A stretch of 64,000 nucleotides of DNA from Auricularia sp. M13 (Eukaryota; Basidiomycota; Agaricomycetes; Auriculariales; Auriculariaceae), in NCBI GenBank assembly GCA_037042915.1, contig CM073194.1, forward strand, positions 62,001 through 126,000, in the 5' to 3' direction. Shown here piece by piece: positions 12,701 to 24,005 of this stretch (position 1 is the stretch's first letter; every line of letters starts with the position of its first letter). The notes under the pieces were generated by a model. That model searched no databases. It saw only the letters and a list, made by a program, of their open reading frames with translations, and was not told the origin of the DNA. Position numbers and translations under genes: made by a program.

Positions 12701-15700
12701 TTCGCGCTGGTGTGTCCAGAGGACTTCACCGGTAACTGGGAGTTCGTCGCGTTCAGGCACGACGTCGCTACTCCTAGCATGTGTGCCGGCAGCAGCAACG
12801 AATCCGATGACGACGAGTTCTTCGGCCGTCTCTGCGTCGAAGACAGCAGCGAGTAAGGCGACCAATGAAGTGGGAACTGCGGTCTTGCGGGGCGGGATGC
12901 GCTTACGGGCTGATAAACGAGTTTTTCCTTTACCTGTGATAGTCAATGTGTCAGTGAATGGTTATAGCGCGCGCGCGCTCATCGATTCAGGGTCACTCAC
13001 AGACTTCATGAGTACTACGCTCGTTGATCAGTTGAGTCTCAAGACGAAGAAGAAAGATGAGCCACTTACGTTGCAACTCGCGATCGCGGGTTCTCGGTCT
13101 AAAGTGAACGTTGAAACGACTGTGAAGTTCAAGTATCAGACGATTGATGAAGAACGAACTTTCGAAGTCGCGAATATAGATACGTACGATATCATTCTTG
13201 GGACCAAGTTCATGTGGGAGCATGAGGTGCTCGTCGGCTTGAATCCGACTCGCGTGCACGTCGGCAGTGCGCGAGCTAGGCCGCTGAAGGGACCCGGGAT
13301 GCTGACAGTGCATTCTGCGCGCATCGAAGTAGCTGAGAAGCAAACAGATCAGTTACGGAAAGTCATTTTCGGTGAGGCTCACGATTTGTTCAAAGTCGCA
13401 GCGAACGAGCCGTTGCCACCGATGCGAGCAATCAATCATGAGATACCGCTTTTGGACGAGAAGAAAGTGTATCCTTACCGAGTTTCTAGATGTCCAGACG
13501 CGATGAGAGCTCAGTGTAATGAGAAGAAGATGGGTTACTTACGAACAGGACGTTGGGAGCTTGCCGCGGGTGGCAACTGTTCTCCAATGTTGATCATTCC
13601 GAAGCCGAAGTCTAAGGACGGCAAAGTGAAGATTAGGACTGTAATAGATTGTCGTGCTCGCAATGCGAACACGAAGAAGATTGCCGCACCTTTACCGGAC
13701 ATTGAGGCGATCCTACGGAATGTGGTCCGTAAGCCGTGGCGCAGTCTCATAGATGGTAAAGATGCTTACGAGCAAATACGAATTGTGCCAGAGCATGTTC
13801 CGCGTACTTTATTCAATACGCCTGACGGGACAATGGTTAGCCAGGTACTGCAAATCGGGGACTGCAATGGTCCGGCAACGTACCAAACATTAATGAACCA
13901 TGTGTTCGCGCCATACATTGGCGTCTTCATGGACGTCTATCTCGATGACATTATCGTCTATTCAGACACTCCTGAAGATCACTTACAGCACCTGAGGCTG
14001 ATTTTGGACGTGCTTCGAAGGGAAAAGTTCTATTTGAATCCTGAGAAGATGCAGCTCTTTGCACGAGAGCTGAACATCCTCGGTCATGTGATAGACGATG
14101 AGGGCATTAAAATGGACCCAGGCAAAGTGACGACGGTACTTGCCTGGCCGGCACCCACGAATAAAGGCCTTTTGATGAGTTTCCTGGGTGCGGTTGGCTT
14201 TCTGGCACCAGACTGTAAAGGAATCCGCGTACCCATGGGAGTTCTCACACGGCTTGTTGGATCGACGAAAAGCTGGCGCTGGGGATTCACTGAGCAGCGC
14301 GCGTTCGAGCGAATTAAGGAGATAGTGCATCAGTCACGTGAGAATCGACGTCACGCAATCGACTACTCACTGAAGGCTGGGCCAATTAACTTGATTACAG
14401 ATGCCTCGCTGACAGGAGCGAGTGGCTACATTGCTCAGGGTGAGAATATCAAAACGGCGAAGGCGATTACATTCTGGAGTGGTAAATTCAACAGTGCTCA
14501 GCAAAATTATCCCGTTCATGAACGAGAGCTACTTGCCATCGTTGAGTCTCTCAAACGGTTCCGAGGCCTATTGCTCGGCGTGCGATTCCGGATTTGCACG
14601 GACCATCGCACGCTGCAGCATTTTCTCACACAGAAGGATCTTAGCGCGCGACAGACGCGCTGGTTACACTTGCTGAGTGAATTTGACTACGACATAGTAT
14701 ACATACCGGGTGAGGACAACGTACTTGCTGATGGGCTCTCGCGCTTGTACAGCGATGAGCAGCCGGGGACTGTTCGATCGCCGGGCACGTATGTCGACGA
14801 TCGAACGGACGGTTCAGAAGTCACGAGCGATGACGAGCGAGAGCAAGTCTCGGCGCCCGTGTTCGTGGGGCGTGCTGTAGTGCTTCCTACGAAGTGGAGT
14901 GAGTCTTCGCGAAGGCGGCCTGGCGTCAACGATGGTACATACCAATCTGATGACGCCAGTGTACAGTCGCGCGAGGAGACGAGAACGGTGAGACGATCCA
15001 AGCGCCTTCAAGGAGAACGCGCACCTCCGATCACGGAGTTGCGCTTGCGCAGACCGTCTGCAATGAAGAAATCGAGATCGATGAGCACGATCTCGACACA
15101 TAGCGAGGCCGATAGCGTACCTGACGAACGGACGGACGTGTCGTCATCCACCGATGATGAACTCATAGGGCCGAGACGTTCACGACGCCTTGCTAAGAAG
15201 ACTGCTAGAGATCAGATCTCTAGAGAGCAGCGGTGGACGAGGTCACGCACCGCGGAAAAACGCGCGGATAAGTCCAGGCGCGGAATTTCGCCAAACGGAG
15301 AAGACGCTGACGCTGGAACAGCGATTAGCGATCATAGCGAAGGTGACACGAATTTGGAGGGCGTACCTGGGCACAGGCGGGATGCCGGTGGGAACGGAGA
15401 GCGCGAGGTACAGAATGAGCGAACCGATGCAGATCACGGTCTGACGGATCTGCTGTCGACTATCGAGCCCAAGCTGTCGCTGCCAAAGTCAATCGTGGGA
15501 TTGTATCGACGCGATAAATTCTTCAGGGTCATACTAGAAAAACCTGAGACGTACCGTAACTTCCGAGTTGAAGGAAAGCCAGGAGCGGAGGTCATTTATA
15601 TGACCAGCGCTGAGAGTAAGTTACTCTGCATTCCTGACGTTAAAATAAACGGAAGAAGCGTACGTGAAGCGATTATATCGCAGGCTCACAGTATTCTAGC

Positions 15701-18602
15701 ACATTTAGGAGCTCAAAAAACCCTACATTACATGCGTGAGCAGGTGTGGTGGAAGAAAATGATCAGGGACGTACGCGATTACGTTGAAACGTGTTCAATT
15801 TGCCGGACGACGAAGGATAACACCCAAAAAGTATACGGGCTGTTGAAAACACTGCCCGTACCGCGGCGACCATGGCAGGTCGAAGGTATTGACTTCGTGG
15901 GTCCGCTGCCAATGTCGACAGGACAGGGCGGACGTTACGACAGGATCTGCGTAGTAATTGATCATCTCAGTTCCATGGTGCACTTAATACCGGTGAAAAT
16001 GAAGGACAAGGCTCACCAGACGGCGGAGATGTTCTTTAGTAATATATACAAGTTGCACGGGATGCCTGAGGCAATAGTAAGCGACCGCGACACACTGTTT
16101 ACGAGCACTTTTTGGCAGAAGCTGCACGAGCTCACCGGTGTAGAATTGCGGATGTCTTCGGCGTATCATCCTCAAACGGACGGTGCGACGGAGCGCGCGA
16201 ATAGGACGCTGGGGCAGATGGTCCGTCAGTGTGTCTCGCAGACACAGAAGGACTGGGTGCAGAAGCTGCCAGCGATTGAGTTCGCTATGAACAGCGCGAG
16301 ATCGGCGACGACAGGGTACACACCATTTTTCCTGAATTACGGTCAGAATCCGCGATCGGTCTTGTGGGACAGCGATAGCGAGTTTCCCGGCGTGCAGGCA
16401 TTTGCTGAACGGATGCGCGACGCGATTATGGAGGCACATGATGCTATAATTGCGGCGCGTGTTCAGCAAACGACGCAAGCAAACAAGAAACGGCGAAACG
16501 CACCGTTCGCGACGGGAGACTGGGTGTATTTGAGCACAAAGAACATGTCGCTTCCGCGAGCGCACTCGCGAAAGCTGACGCCTAAGTATATAGGACCGTT
16601 CAAGATAACGGACACGATTCAGGAGGGCGCGACGTACCGATTACAATTGAGCAAAGAGATGCTCAAACGAGGCATTCACCCCGTTTTTCACGCGTCGTTA
16701 CTGCGCGAGCATGTTCCGAATGACGATAGCAGGTTCCCTGGAAGGCAATGGCATCAAATCTCGGGTTTAGGACAGCGGCCGGTGAACGTACGAGTGAACA
16801 GAGTCATCTCCCATACCGGCTCTGGTGTGAACGCAGTTTTTGAAGTCGAATGGTCAACAGGTGATAGGACCCTTGAAAAATACGAGGACATTGCGCACCT
16901 GAACCAGCTCCAGGACTACTGCGAGGCAATGGGCCTGAACGCGAATCGCGCATTCGGGAAGAGGACAAGCGCCAATCGGCCGGAGCCGGCACGGATTGCC
17001 GCAATTGGTTTTGCACCGGCGGTGGTTGATCCCGCGCACAGACCTCTCGGCGTGACGCGTAACGGTTCAAACATGAGGCAGGCCGATGACTTCGGTCATA
17101 AAGCATATGGCGCAGGTTCCGTGACCTGCGCCCATCCTCAATTCTTCCCCATGGTCAAGGACAAGAGAGACCGCGACGACCGACCGACTTACGTGCGCCT
17201 CGACAACGCAATCGACACGTTTGCACGCGCGCAGAACCAGACCATTGGTGCGCTGCTCGAAGGAGTCGCGCGCATGTTTGGCGGTCGTCTCGGGGTTGAT
17301 CAGCTCAGATCTTCCGCTTCGGAGACTGGCTACGCGTCGGACACGGAAGAGCGCAAGCCATCGCACAAGAAGCACAGTAAGAAGAAAGATCGGTCTGAGA
17401 GGGGTTTGGTTCATTCAGGATGCAGTAGGAGCAATACTAACATTACACGTAGATGCGGTCGACGCGAAGAAGAAAAGGAAGAAGCAGCGCTCGAAACACA
17501 AGCGCGCGAGCGGTCAAGACAGTACCGCGATGGAGGTCGACACCTCTCCGCAGGCTACGAGCTCGGCGATTGTTCAACAGGCATCGATTACGCAGCAGCC
17601 AGAAGATACGACCATGAACGACGACTTCACGGCCCAACAGTCGAATGCGGCGTTTATGGCGGCAGCACAAGGACACGCGCGTTACGAGGCCAGATCCCCA
17701 TCAGTCATGGGATGTCGGGCGACGTCGCCCAAGTACCCGCTGATGGCGATGGGGCATGGTACGCAGAATCGCGCGGCAGGAGGGAAGCAGGTGCTGACCG
17801 CGGACAACCAAGATATGGCACCGCTGCTCAACGGATCGATGGGCGGAGGCATGTACAGCTTGCGCGACGCGGATCTCATGTCAGCACTATCAGCGCAGGA
17901 TGCGGGTGTCGTGAGCGACCTCGGCCAGTTCAGCCGAGTCGCATCGCCTGGTCCGGCGTGCATAGATCCGGGCCTGATCACGAGTACGGCGATCTTGTCG
18001 CTCGACGGCGTGCCTGCCGGCAACGACGTCATGCCAAGGGACGCGCCAACGCAGCGGGACGAAATCAGCAACGGCATGCAGAACCTCGATGGTGACGCGC
18101 GCGCCACAGCGCCGGTGAACATCGCGCTTACGGGCGACAGCGCCGCGTGCACAGCGGATGAACAGGCTGCGTAAACGTGCGTGCTATACAAGGTCTATCT
18201 GGGTTTATGAACTCGCGTTGCCGAGCAACGCGGGAGGGCGTATGGAAGGATTCGGTGCACTCAGGGTTCGGGCGCGGCGGCCGAGCCGCCGCTGGTCACG
18301 CTTCATTCACGATTCTTCCAGTTTTAGGTAGTAGAACTTTCTGTACGGCCTGAGGGCCTTCTCGTATGTTCTCCTATTTTCTATACAAGTCATTTCTGGC
18401 GTACCCGACTTGAGATTAAGAACGAGTCATCTTATCTTATCGGCTCCGCCAGGGAATCTCTATGTATTTAAGGAGCCTCTGTCTTGATAGACGAGCTCCA
18501 GCTTTTGCTAACAGAGACCCACGTCTCCACTCACGACACGAGCGCGAGTCGCTCTGATTAGCAAGACTCTAACGCAAGGTCCCGAAGGTACGAGACCTTA
18601 CA
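9775..18602 (+). mobile_element. Ty3/gypsy LTR retrotransposon (chromovirus-like) with extra cargo segments
   Basis: Fossil element of the Ty3/gypsy family. Parts in order: gag with a Ser/Gly/Pro-rich section (about 9.8-11.4 kb) and CCHC zinc knuckle (about 11.35 kb); an unexpected non-retroviral segment (about 11.5-12.87 kb); aspartic protease with D-S-G (about 12.95-13.25); reverse transcriptase with Y-L-D-D (about 13.45-14.1); RNase H (about 14.39-14.74); a long charged linker with R-R-S-[KR]-R-L motifs (about 14.75-15.45); integrase with HHCC finger and DDE core (about 15.67-16.45); a chromodomain-like tail (about 16.78-16.93); an additional frame (about 17.05-18.17); and a candidate 3' LTR (about 18.19-18.60). 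The sequence at 9775 is the inverted complement of the last ten bases of the 3' LTR and may mark the left end. A full 5' LTR was not recognised. The coding part is largely open with few breaks (about one to three), suggesting fairly recent insertion. Confidence 0.8.
18187..18602 (+). repeat. Candidate 3' LTR of the Ty3/gypsy element
   Basis: The stretch follows the last retroelement frame and has LTR traits: a TATA-like TATTTAAGG at about 18,465, and termini resembling an inverted pair (TACAAGGTCT at 18,187 and AGACCTTACA at 18,593-18,602). It contains two perfect 8-bp-stem hairpins with identical CGA loops (18,214-18,232 and 18,274-18,292). No second copy was found, so the limits are uncertain. 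Confidence 0.45.
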
Positions 18603-21565
18603 CTCGTTGTGCTGCTTGACGTGGATGAAGTTCACGATTGTCGTAGGTTCCATCGAAGCGCAGGACGGACTGTTGAGCTTGGTGACCAGCAACATTGTCC
18701 GCTCCTCCGGCATGTCATTTGGAAGAATAGAGAAAAGCTTGACGCCAAGAAGCTAAAAGAGAAGAGTGAGCACTGAGTGAGGTTGCCTGGAATGCGGCTC
18801 ACCGCGATCAGCTTTGCGCTCTTGACCTTCTCAAGGCGCTTCCAGTAGTGGAAAGGTTCTGCAACATACACATCGAACGGGGGCTCTTGACGAGCATAGG
18901 CCATCAGCTGCATACGGAATGCGTCTCGGACAGCATCTCTCGAGCTGTAGTCGCCGAATATCGGAGGAGAGTTGGCCTTGACGTGTGTCTTCAAGATCTT
19001 CCCAAGAAAATTCCCAACTTCGACATAGAAGGGATACTTGCTGCGTAAGTCATCGTCGGCCTTTGACTGCGCAGTAGCAGTACGAGAGCGACCCGGTGCA
19101 GCGGTGGACAACGGATTAGGATTCTTCTTCTGAAGAACAGATGTTTCGAGGTAGCCTAACATGCATCAGTTGGCTGTGTGATTGTGTGCGCAATGGATAG
19201 GCCATACCAGGGTGCAGAAATAACGCAGCCTTGTACACGGTGTTTCCTTCGACGAGCTCACCGAAGCGCTTGTTGATGATGCGTTGGACATCGTTGATGA
19301 GATCTTCCGGCATACAAAGGTTGTCGTTCTGCAAGGGTCGCCATTGCGGCGAGCCAGAACAAATAAACGTCGGCAAGCGTGGACTGCGATGCCTCCAGGC
19401 ATTTAAGAGGCTTGGCAAGCGGAGTGATAATGGCGACGAGTTGACGGAGCTCAAGCTCGAAGGTGCCAGCGAGCGAGGGATTCGAAGAAATTCATAGCGA
19501 GCGCTCTGTTTCTACAAATATCGATCAATGCGTGCCAATTTGGTTGTTTCTCAGGTGAATACCTTGTTTGTCGTCAGCAGTTTGTCGTCGCGCACAATCT
19601 GCTTAAGGGGTTCGATATTGCGCAGGACCGAAGCACCGGAACGGCCGAGCGATGCAAATCGTGTCTTCCCAATACGCTCGAGACCCCGTCGGACGCCGAA
19701 CTCAACGCGAGCGACGTAGAGGTGATGACTGGCAAACGACGAATGCTTGAAATAAGTAAGCAACTTGCGCAGCTGGCCGATAACCTGCACATGATCAGAT
19801 ATCACATGAAGATAACTGAAGCGGTCTGAAACTCACCTTTTCGAAATACTTAAGCTTGCACAAGTCCTTGATCGTACTGTTGATGCCATGAGGTGGGTCG
19901 TTGAGGGAGAGTATCATCGGATGGTCTGCCACAACTTTGTCCCGTCCCGCACGCACGTTGCCCGCCCTGTCCGTTACAATTGCGGCGAAGCGCTCTACAC
20001 CAATGCTCTCCATGACCTATTAATACATTCAGCACTGAAATACAACGAATGAGATAGCAAACCTCAAGAATTGCCGTTTTGACCCATTCCGCAGTATGCG
20101 ACTCACCAGAGTCCTCGACGCCGAGAAGCAAGTGCGACTGACGATGAACTGGCGTTGTGACATGGAATGTATAGAGCAAACTGGGCGCGCGCGTGTAGAT
20201 CCTCCGTCGAGCGTAAGCGTCAGGTTGTTCACCTTTCGGAGATACTTGACGGATTCATCGAGCGCGTGCCCAGATTCATGAACTAGCTGAATGTCCGAAA
20301 TGGTCGTGCTGCAGACAGGCTTTACCCTGGATTCAACGACAGAGAAGAACTGTTTCCATTCGGGAGGTCGGCGATGGAAGGCGGTAGCAAGGCAGCACAG
20401 AAGAAGCTGAGGGCAGCGTGATGTACAGCAGCACGAAGGCGCTCTTCGCCAGCGCGGGAGAAGGACTGGAATATCGGCGGTACTTTCGACGAAGAGGCCA
20501 CAGCTACTGGCTGTGCATCAGGCGTAGACGCTATTTGTGCGGAAAGAGAGCAGTTGGACGATGCAGCGACGACCTCGCGGTGAAGATCCTTGTCGATGAA
20601 CTTGCACTTGTTCATGACGTGGTTCATTATGCGCAATGCCTGACAATTCCGAGACCAGCTCTGCTGGCATCCTGGCGCGGAGCAGTGGTGGCGCCGCTGG
20701 GCGGGATCGGTGCTGCCCTTCGGCCGGCACAGGATGGTAAGCTTCGCGAGGAGAGCAGATCGCTCACGACCGTGCTTGTGCTCAGGATCAGGAATGTCCT
20801 CCAGGTCGTGGAATGGGAAGTTTACCTGCACAGAGGTCAACGGTGAAGGTGTGCAGAGCAAGTATGGAGTGAGTGGCTCAGTCGCTGCCTGCCGTCTATT
20901 CCGATCTCATTGTCTTCTCCTTCACTGTCATCGCCATCCGCATCTTCGTCATCGTCAGCAGCAACCTCATTCGAGGCCTCGATACGGGCGCGCTTTGATG
21001 TAGTGGTCTCTTCGCCGTCTGACTGGGCAAGTTTGCGCGCCAACGCCTTGGTGGTGGGCTTTGTTCTGCGCTTCGCACTGGTCGGCTGCAAGTGCGAAGA
21101 AGTGAGAAAAGTAAACCACAGAATGTGAATGACTCACGTTTTGGCCAGCCTGTTTATAGGCTGCAAGAGATGCGGCCGTCAGGTCGTCGACCCACTTCTC
21201 CAGTAGTAGGTCAGCATTGTCTGCCTCAGACTCCAGGAGCGCATTGCGGAGAACGTCTACGACGGAAGCCAGACCGGGCCCTTGTTCGACGAAGCTGATG
21301 ACGACTGCATCACCCTTTACATTCTGACAAGGACCAAATACAACCTCAAGCTGGCGATTGAGAGCGCCTTTCCAACTGCCGATCAGATCAATCCAGTCGT
21401 CATCTGGCTCGTATCGCTCGCGACGGTAAACCTTCGATTCAGTGGGAATAGTTCCAGGCAAGTTCACGAGCAGCAGCACAAGATAGTCAAGCCGCTCCTC
21501 GGTGGACGACGGGCGCGATGCAAGTTCGGCGCCAGCAGAGGACAGTGATCCACCAAACAGTGGAA
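18603..21565 (-). mobile_element. hAT-family DNA transposon, broken transposase gene
   Basis: Read on the minus strand, the segment matches the large hAT transposases of Agaricomycetes. The order is: a leading exon (about 21,565-21,139, 5' limit uncertain); a basic/acidic region (21,086-20,880); a BED-type zinc finger (C-S-A-P-G-C...H-V-M-N-K-C, about 20,720-20,640); the catalytic-core block L-T-L-T-L-D-G-G-S-T-R-A-R (about 20,230-20,190); V-M-E-S-I-G-V-E-R-F (about 20,010); Y-F-K-H-S-S-F-A-S-H-H-L with R-F-A-S-L-G-R-S-G (about 19,770-19,620); A-D-V-Y-L-F-W-L-A-A-M-A (about 19,380-19,340); and the C-terminal dimerisation region I-L-P-N-D-M-P-E-E-R-T (about 18,740-18,700). Short introns are likely, but the frame also shifts near 20,375 and 20,195, so the gene is probably dead. 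Its 3' end touches the retroelement LTR. Terminal inverted repeats were not identified. Confidence 0.7.
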
Positions 21566-21712
21566 CTCAGGCCGTTAGGACAGAAAGCGAGTCAAGCGGG
21601 AGGTTGGCGACGAGATCGGAGGGATAAAGTGGAAGCCGGCAAGACGAGACGAAGAGTCGAAGTGGCACGGAGCTGGGAATGTTTGTGCGCATGTTTCAGA
21701 TGCACAAGAATA

Positions 21713-22246
21713 TCATTGACGGTCATGGCGGTGGTGACAGCTAAATCTAATATCAGACATGGAGTACGAACAGACAACTTCCGAGCGAGAGCCAATGCCA
21801 CGGACAAAGAGTTGCCACCCAGGTACGACAGATGAGCACGATGATGATGGGTGCAAGGGCGAGAGCACTGATACTAGGCCGGAAAGCCTGGAGAAACAGC
21901 CATATAAGACGTAGTAGAGCACCTGAATGACTTTCTTCGAGATTGCAGCGAGACGCGCACAGCATGCGCTTGACCGGCGATGATCTAGATGTCACCAGCA
22001 AATGTAACGACAGCAATGCGTAAAGTGCACCTGAATTCCCGCGTTCCCGGATGCTGTGTCGGGCTCCTGAGACCAGAACAAGTCGACGGGTTGAACGCGA
22101 TTTCGTCCAAGATGTCAGGACACGGCCGGACGGGAGATGGGGTGCAGCGATGAAGCGAGCAGACCGATCCGGGCGATGCACAGGCCAGAGGATATAGAGC
22201 ACAAGAGTAGCGAGTACAAGACATGCAGCCGTATGGCCGAGCATTT
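21713..22246 (-). CDS. Hypothetical small protein with N-terminal membrane segment
   Basis: From an ATG at 22246 (minus) the frame opens with a hydrophobic helix (A-A-C-L-V-L-A-T-L-V-L-Y-I-L-W) at residues 6-20, like a signal anchor, and then an Arg/Ser-rich stretch. A GTGCAC...TCTAG intron of about 46 nt (near 22,030-21,985) would keep a frame open downstream, but the rest is unrecognised. It could be the leader of the neighbouring hAT gene region or a chance frame. No homologue is recognised. Confidence 0.25.
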
Positions 22247-23108
22247 TGATGGTAGGTTGCTGGATGCTTTGGTGGGTGTGTGCCGCCGACTTATAGCTCA
22301 ACGTCATCAACGAGAACTAGCACAAGCAGCATACCATTGCAGAACCAATATGACCAAAAACCTGCTGTACGTTTGACGACCAGGTACGCAAAAGTCTCTC
22401 GTCAGCCGTACACTTGACGACGAGCACGGCATCGGCCAAACCAGTACAAAATAAGTCGTATTGCACGAGACAGACACCACTTCTGCATTTGCCTCTCAAA
22501 AATGAACCGTACCTGTGTGCCGGGATAGAATAGTGCAGGAGGGAGAGCGGCCGGTGACGTGGCCTGAGCCAGGGAATGCAGATGTCTGACGTCAGCTCGG
22601 TACCGTTCGGGGGCTTTTATATACCTCCGGTGTTTCTAACACCAAGTGCTCGCCGAACCAAGTGTTAATAAGAGGTTATTAAGACATGTTTATAAACGAG
22701 GTTTATAAACATATGTTTCACACAGAGCCCTAGCCGCATCCGCTCCAAACCGCAAGATGTTGCGTATAACAGGTTCGTCCTATGCGGTCGCAGTCGCTGC
22801 GCAGGCAATGAACGGGATCCACTTATTACTGCAGCCGAGTACTTCCGTTCTGCAGCCTAACCCAGCATGCTACCGCAATGGCCCAGCGCACCTCAGGCAT
22901 TCTATTTGGGACTGGCGCGACCCACTGCTGGGATTGCTCTCGGACGCCGCAACTTGACGAGAAATCTCGACGCAGACCACGCCGCGCGTACTCTCGGCGT
23001 CCGTGAATCCGCAAGCATCCCATGCCTGACCAGCATTGCCTCGGGCAAGCGGAGCCACTCGCGGCGTCCGCGAGCCCCCGCGTGTCTTGTCACGTGCGGC
23101 ACGCGCCC
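22247..23108. other. Intergenic with strong palindromes
   Basis: No gene is seen. The stretch holds two inverted repeats (see separate entry) just upstream of the minus-strand hAT/hypothetical reading frames, and a TATA-like CTTTTATATACC at about 22,613. It may be a promoter or an element end. Confidence 0.3.
22665..22712. repeat. Paired palindromes (12-bp perfect inverted repeat)
   Basis: ATGTTTATAAAC (22,686-22,697) is followed by GAG and its exact reverse complement GTTTATAAACAT (22,701-22,712). Directly to the left, TTAATA (22,665-22,670) pairs with TATTAA (22,677-22,682). Such sites could bind a dimeric regulator or transposase. The function is not known. Confidence 0.6.
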
Positions 23109-23224
23109 TTTACTTTGTACATAATAGTAGTGGTAGTTGTCTAATCAGTTTACTATGTACATAATAGTAGTAGTAGGTCTCTAATTATTTGACTACATAC
23201 ATAATAGTAATGGTAGGTCTCAGG
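23109..23224. repeat. 40-bp tandem repeat, about 2.9 copies
   Basis: Units start at 23,109, 23,149 and 23,189, each beginning TT[TG]ACT and containing ACATAATAGTA followed by a GTAGG-like run. They mark the left edge of an AT-richer, satellite-rich island reaching to about 27.2 kb. Confidence 0.75.
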
Positions 23225-24005
23225 ACAATCTTGTTCGTTAACAGGTACAGTGTTGGCCCACTCCTTGATACAGCACCACTCCTTGATACATTTGACATTT
23301 CCTCCTTCATATTGTCCATCCTGACTCAATAATAAATACTATAATTGTATATACAGTATTGTGCATATCCATGAATATAATTACGATTTTAGGATGTGTT
23401 GTGGGTGAGATGGCTACACGGTGGGACAGGTGCCGTTGCCAAGCGGAGTGCCATGTCGGCCGACCCCAAATCTCCAACCTCTCCCTGTGTGACATCTGAC
23501 TTCCCCTCCTCAAATCATTGCTCTAGCCATATAGACAAGAGCTATATCTGGTACTTTAACCCATTTACAGCGGTAAAAGGGGTGCAATTGCCGAGAAAAT
23601 GTCATTGGTCAAAGTGTATCAAGGACCGGTAAGTGCCGTTTTGACACCTCATACCGAACAATTTACCACAACTGCAAAACTCGTCCCTTGGCTCTGGCTA
23701 TTTTTTTCCATAAACCACAAGAAGGTCTAGTTGGATGCTACAAAAACTCAGACGAAGGGGAAGCAATTTACCAGAGAAAAAGACCCGGTGCGGAAAAGTG
23801 TATCACGGAGTGGGCCAACACTGTAGAGCCGTCCGACGCTGCGGTCAGCGTAGAGGCATCACTAACAGCCATCTTGCTTTATCTCATCTACGAACATCAC
23901 GACGATTGGTGCGATATCACACAACAACCGCAGTCATGTTCATTAATGAGAAGGAACACAAATGGGCCACGGTGTGTACCAACTGTCCCAGCGGTGCAGA
24001 AAGCC
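23225..24005. other. AT-richer non-coding stretch
   Basis: No recognisable gene. It includes a 15-base direct repeat (CACTCCTTGATACA) at about 23,257 and 23,277. Base composition differs visibly from the GC-rich gene regions. Confidence 0.35.
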
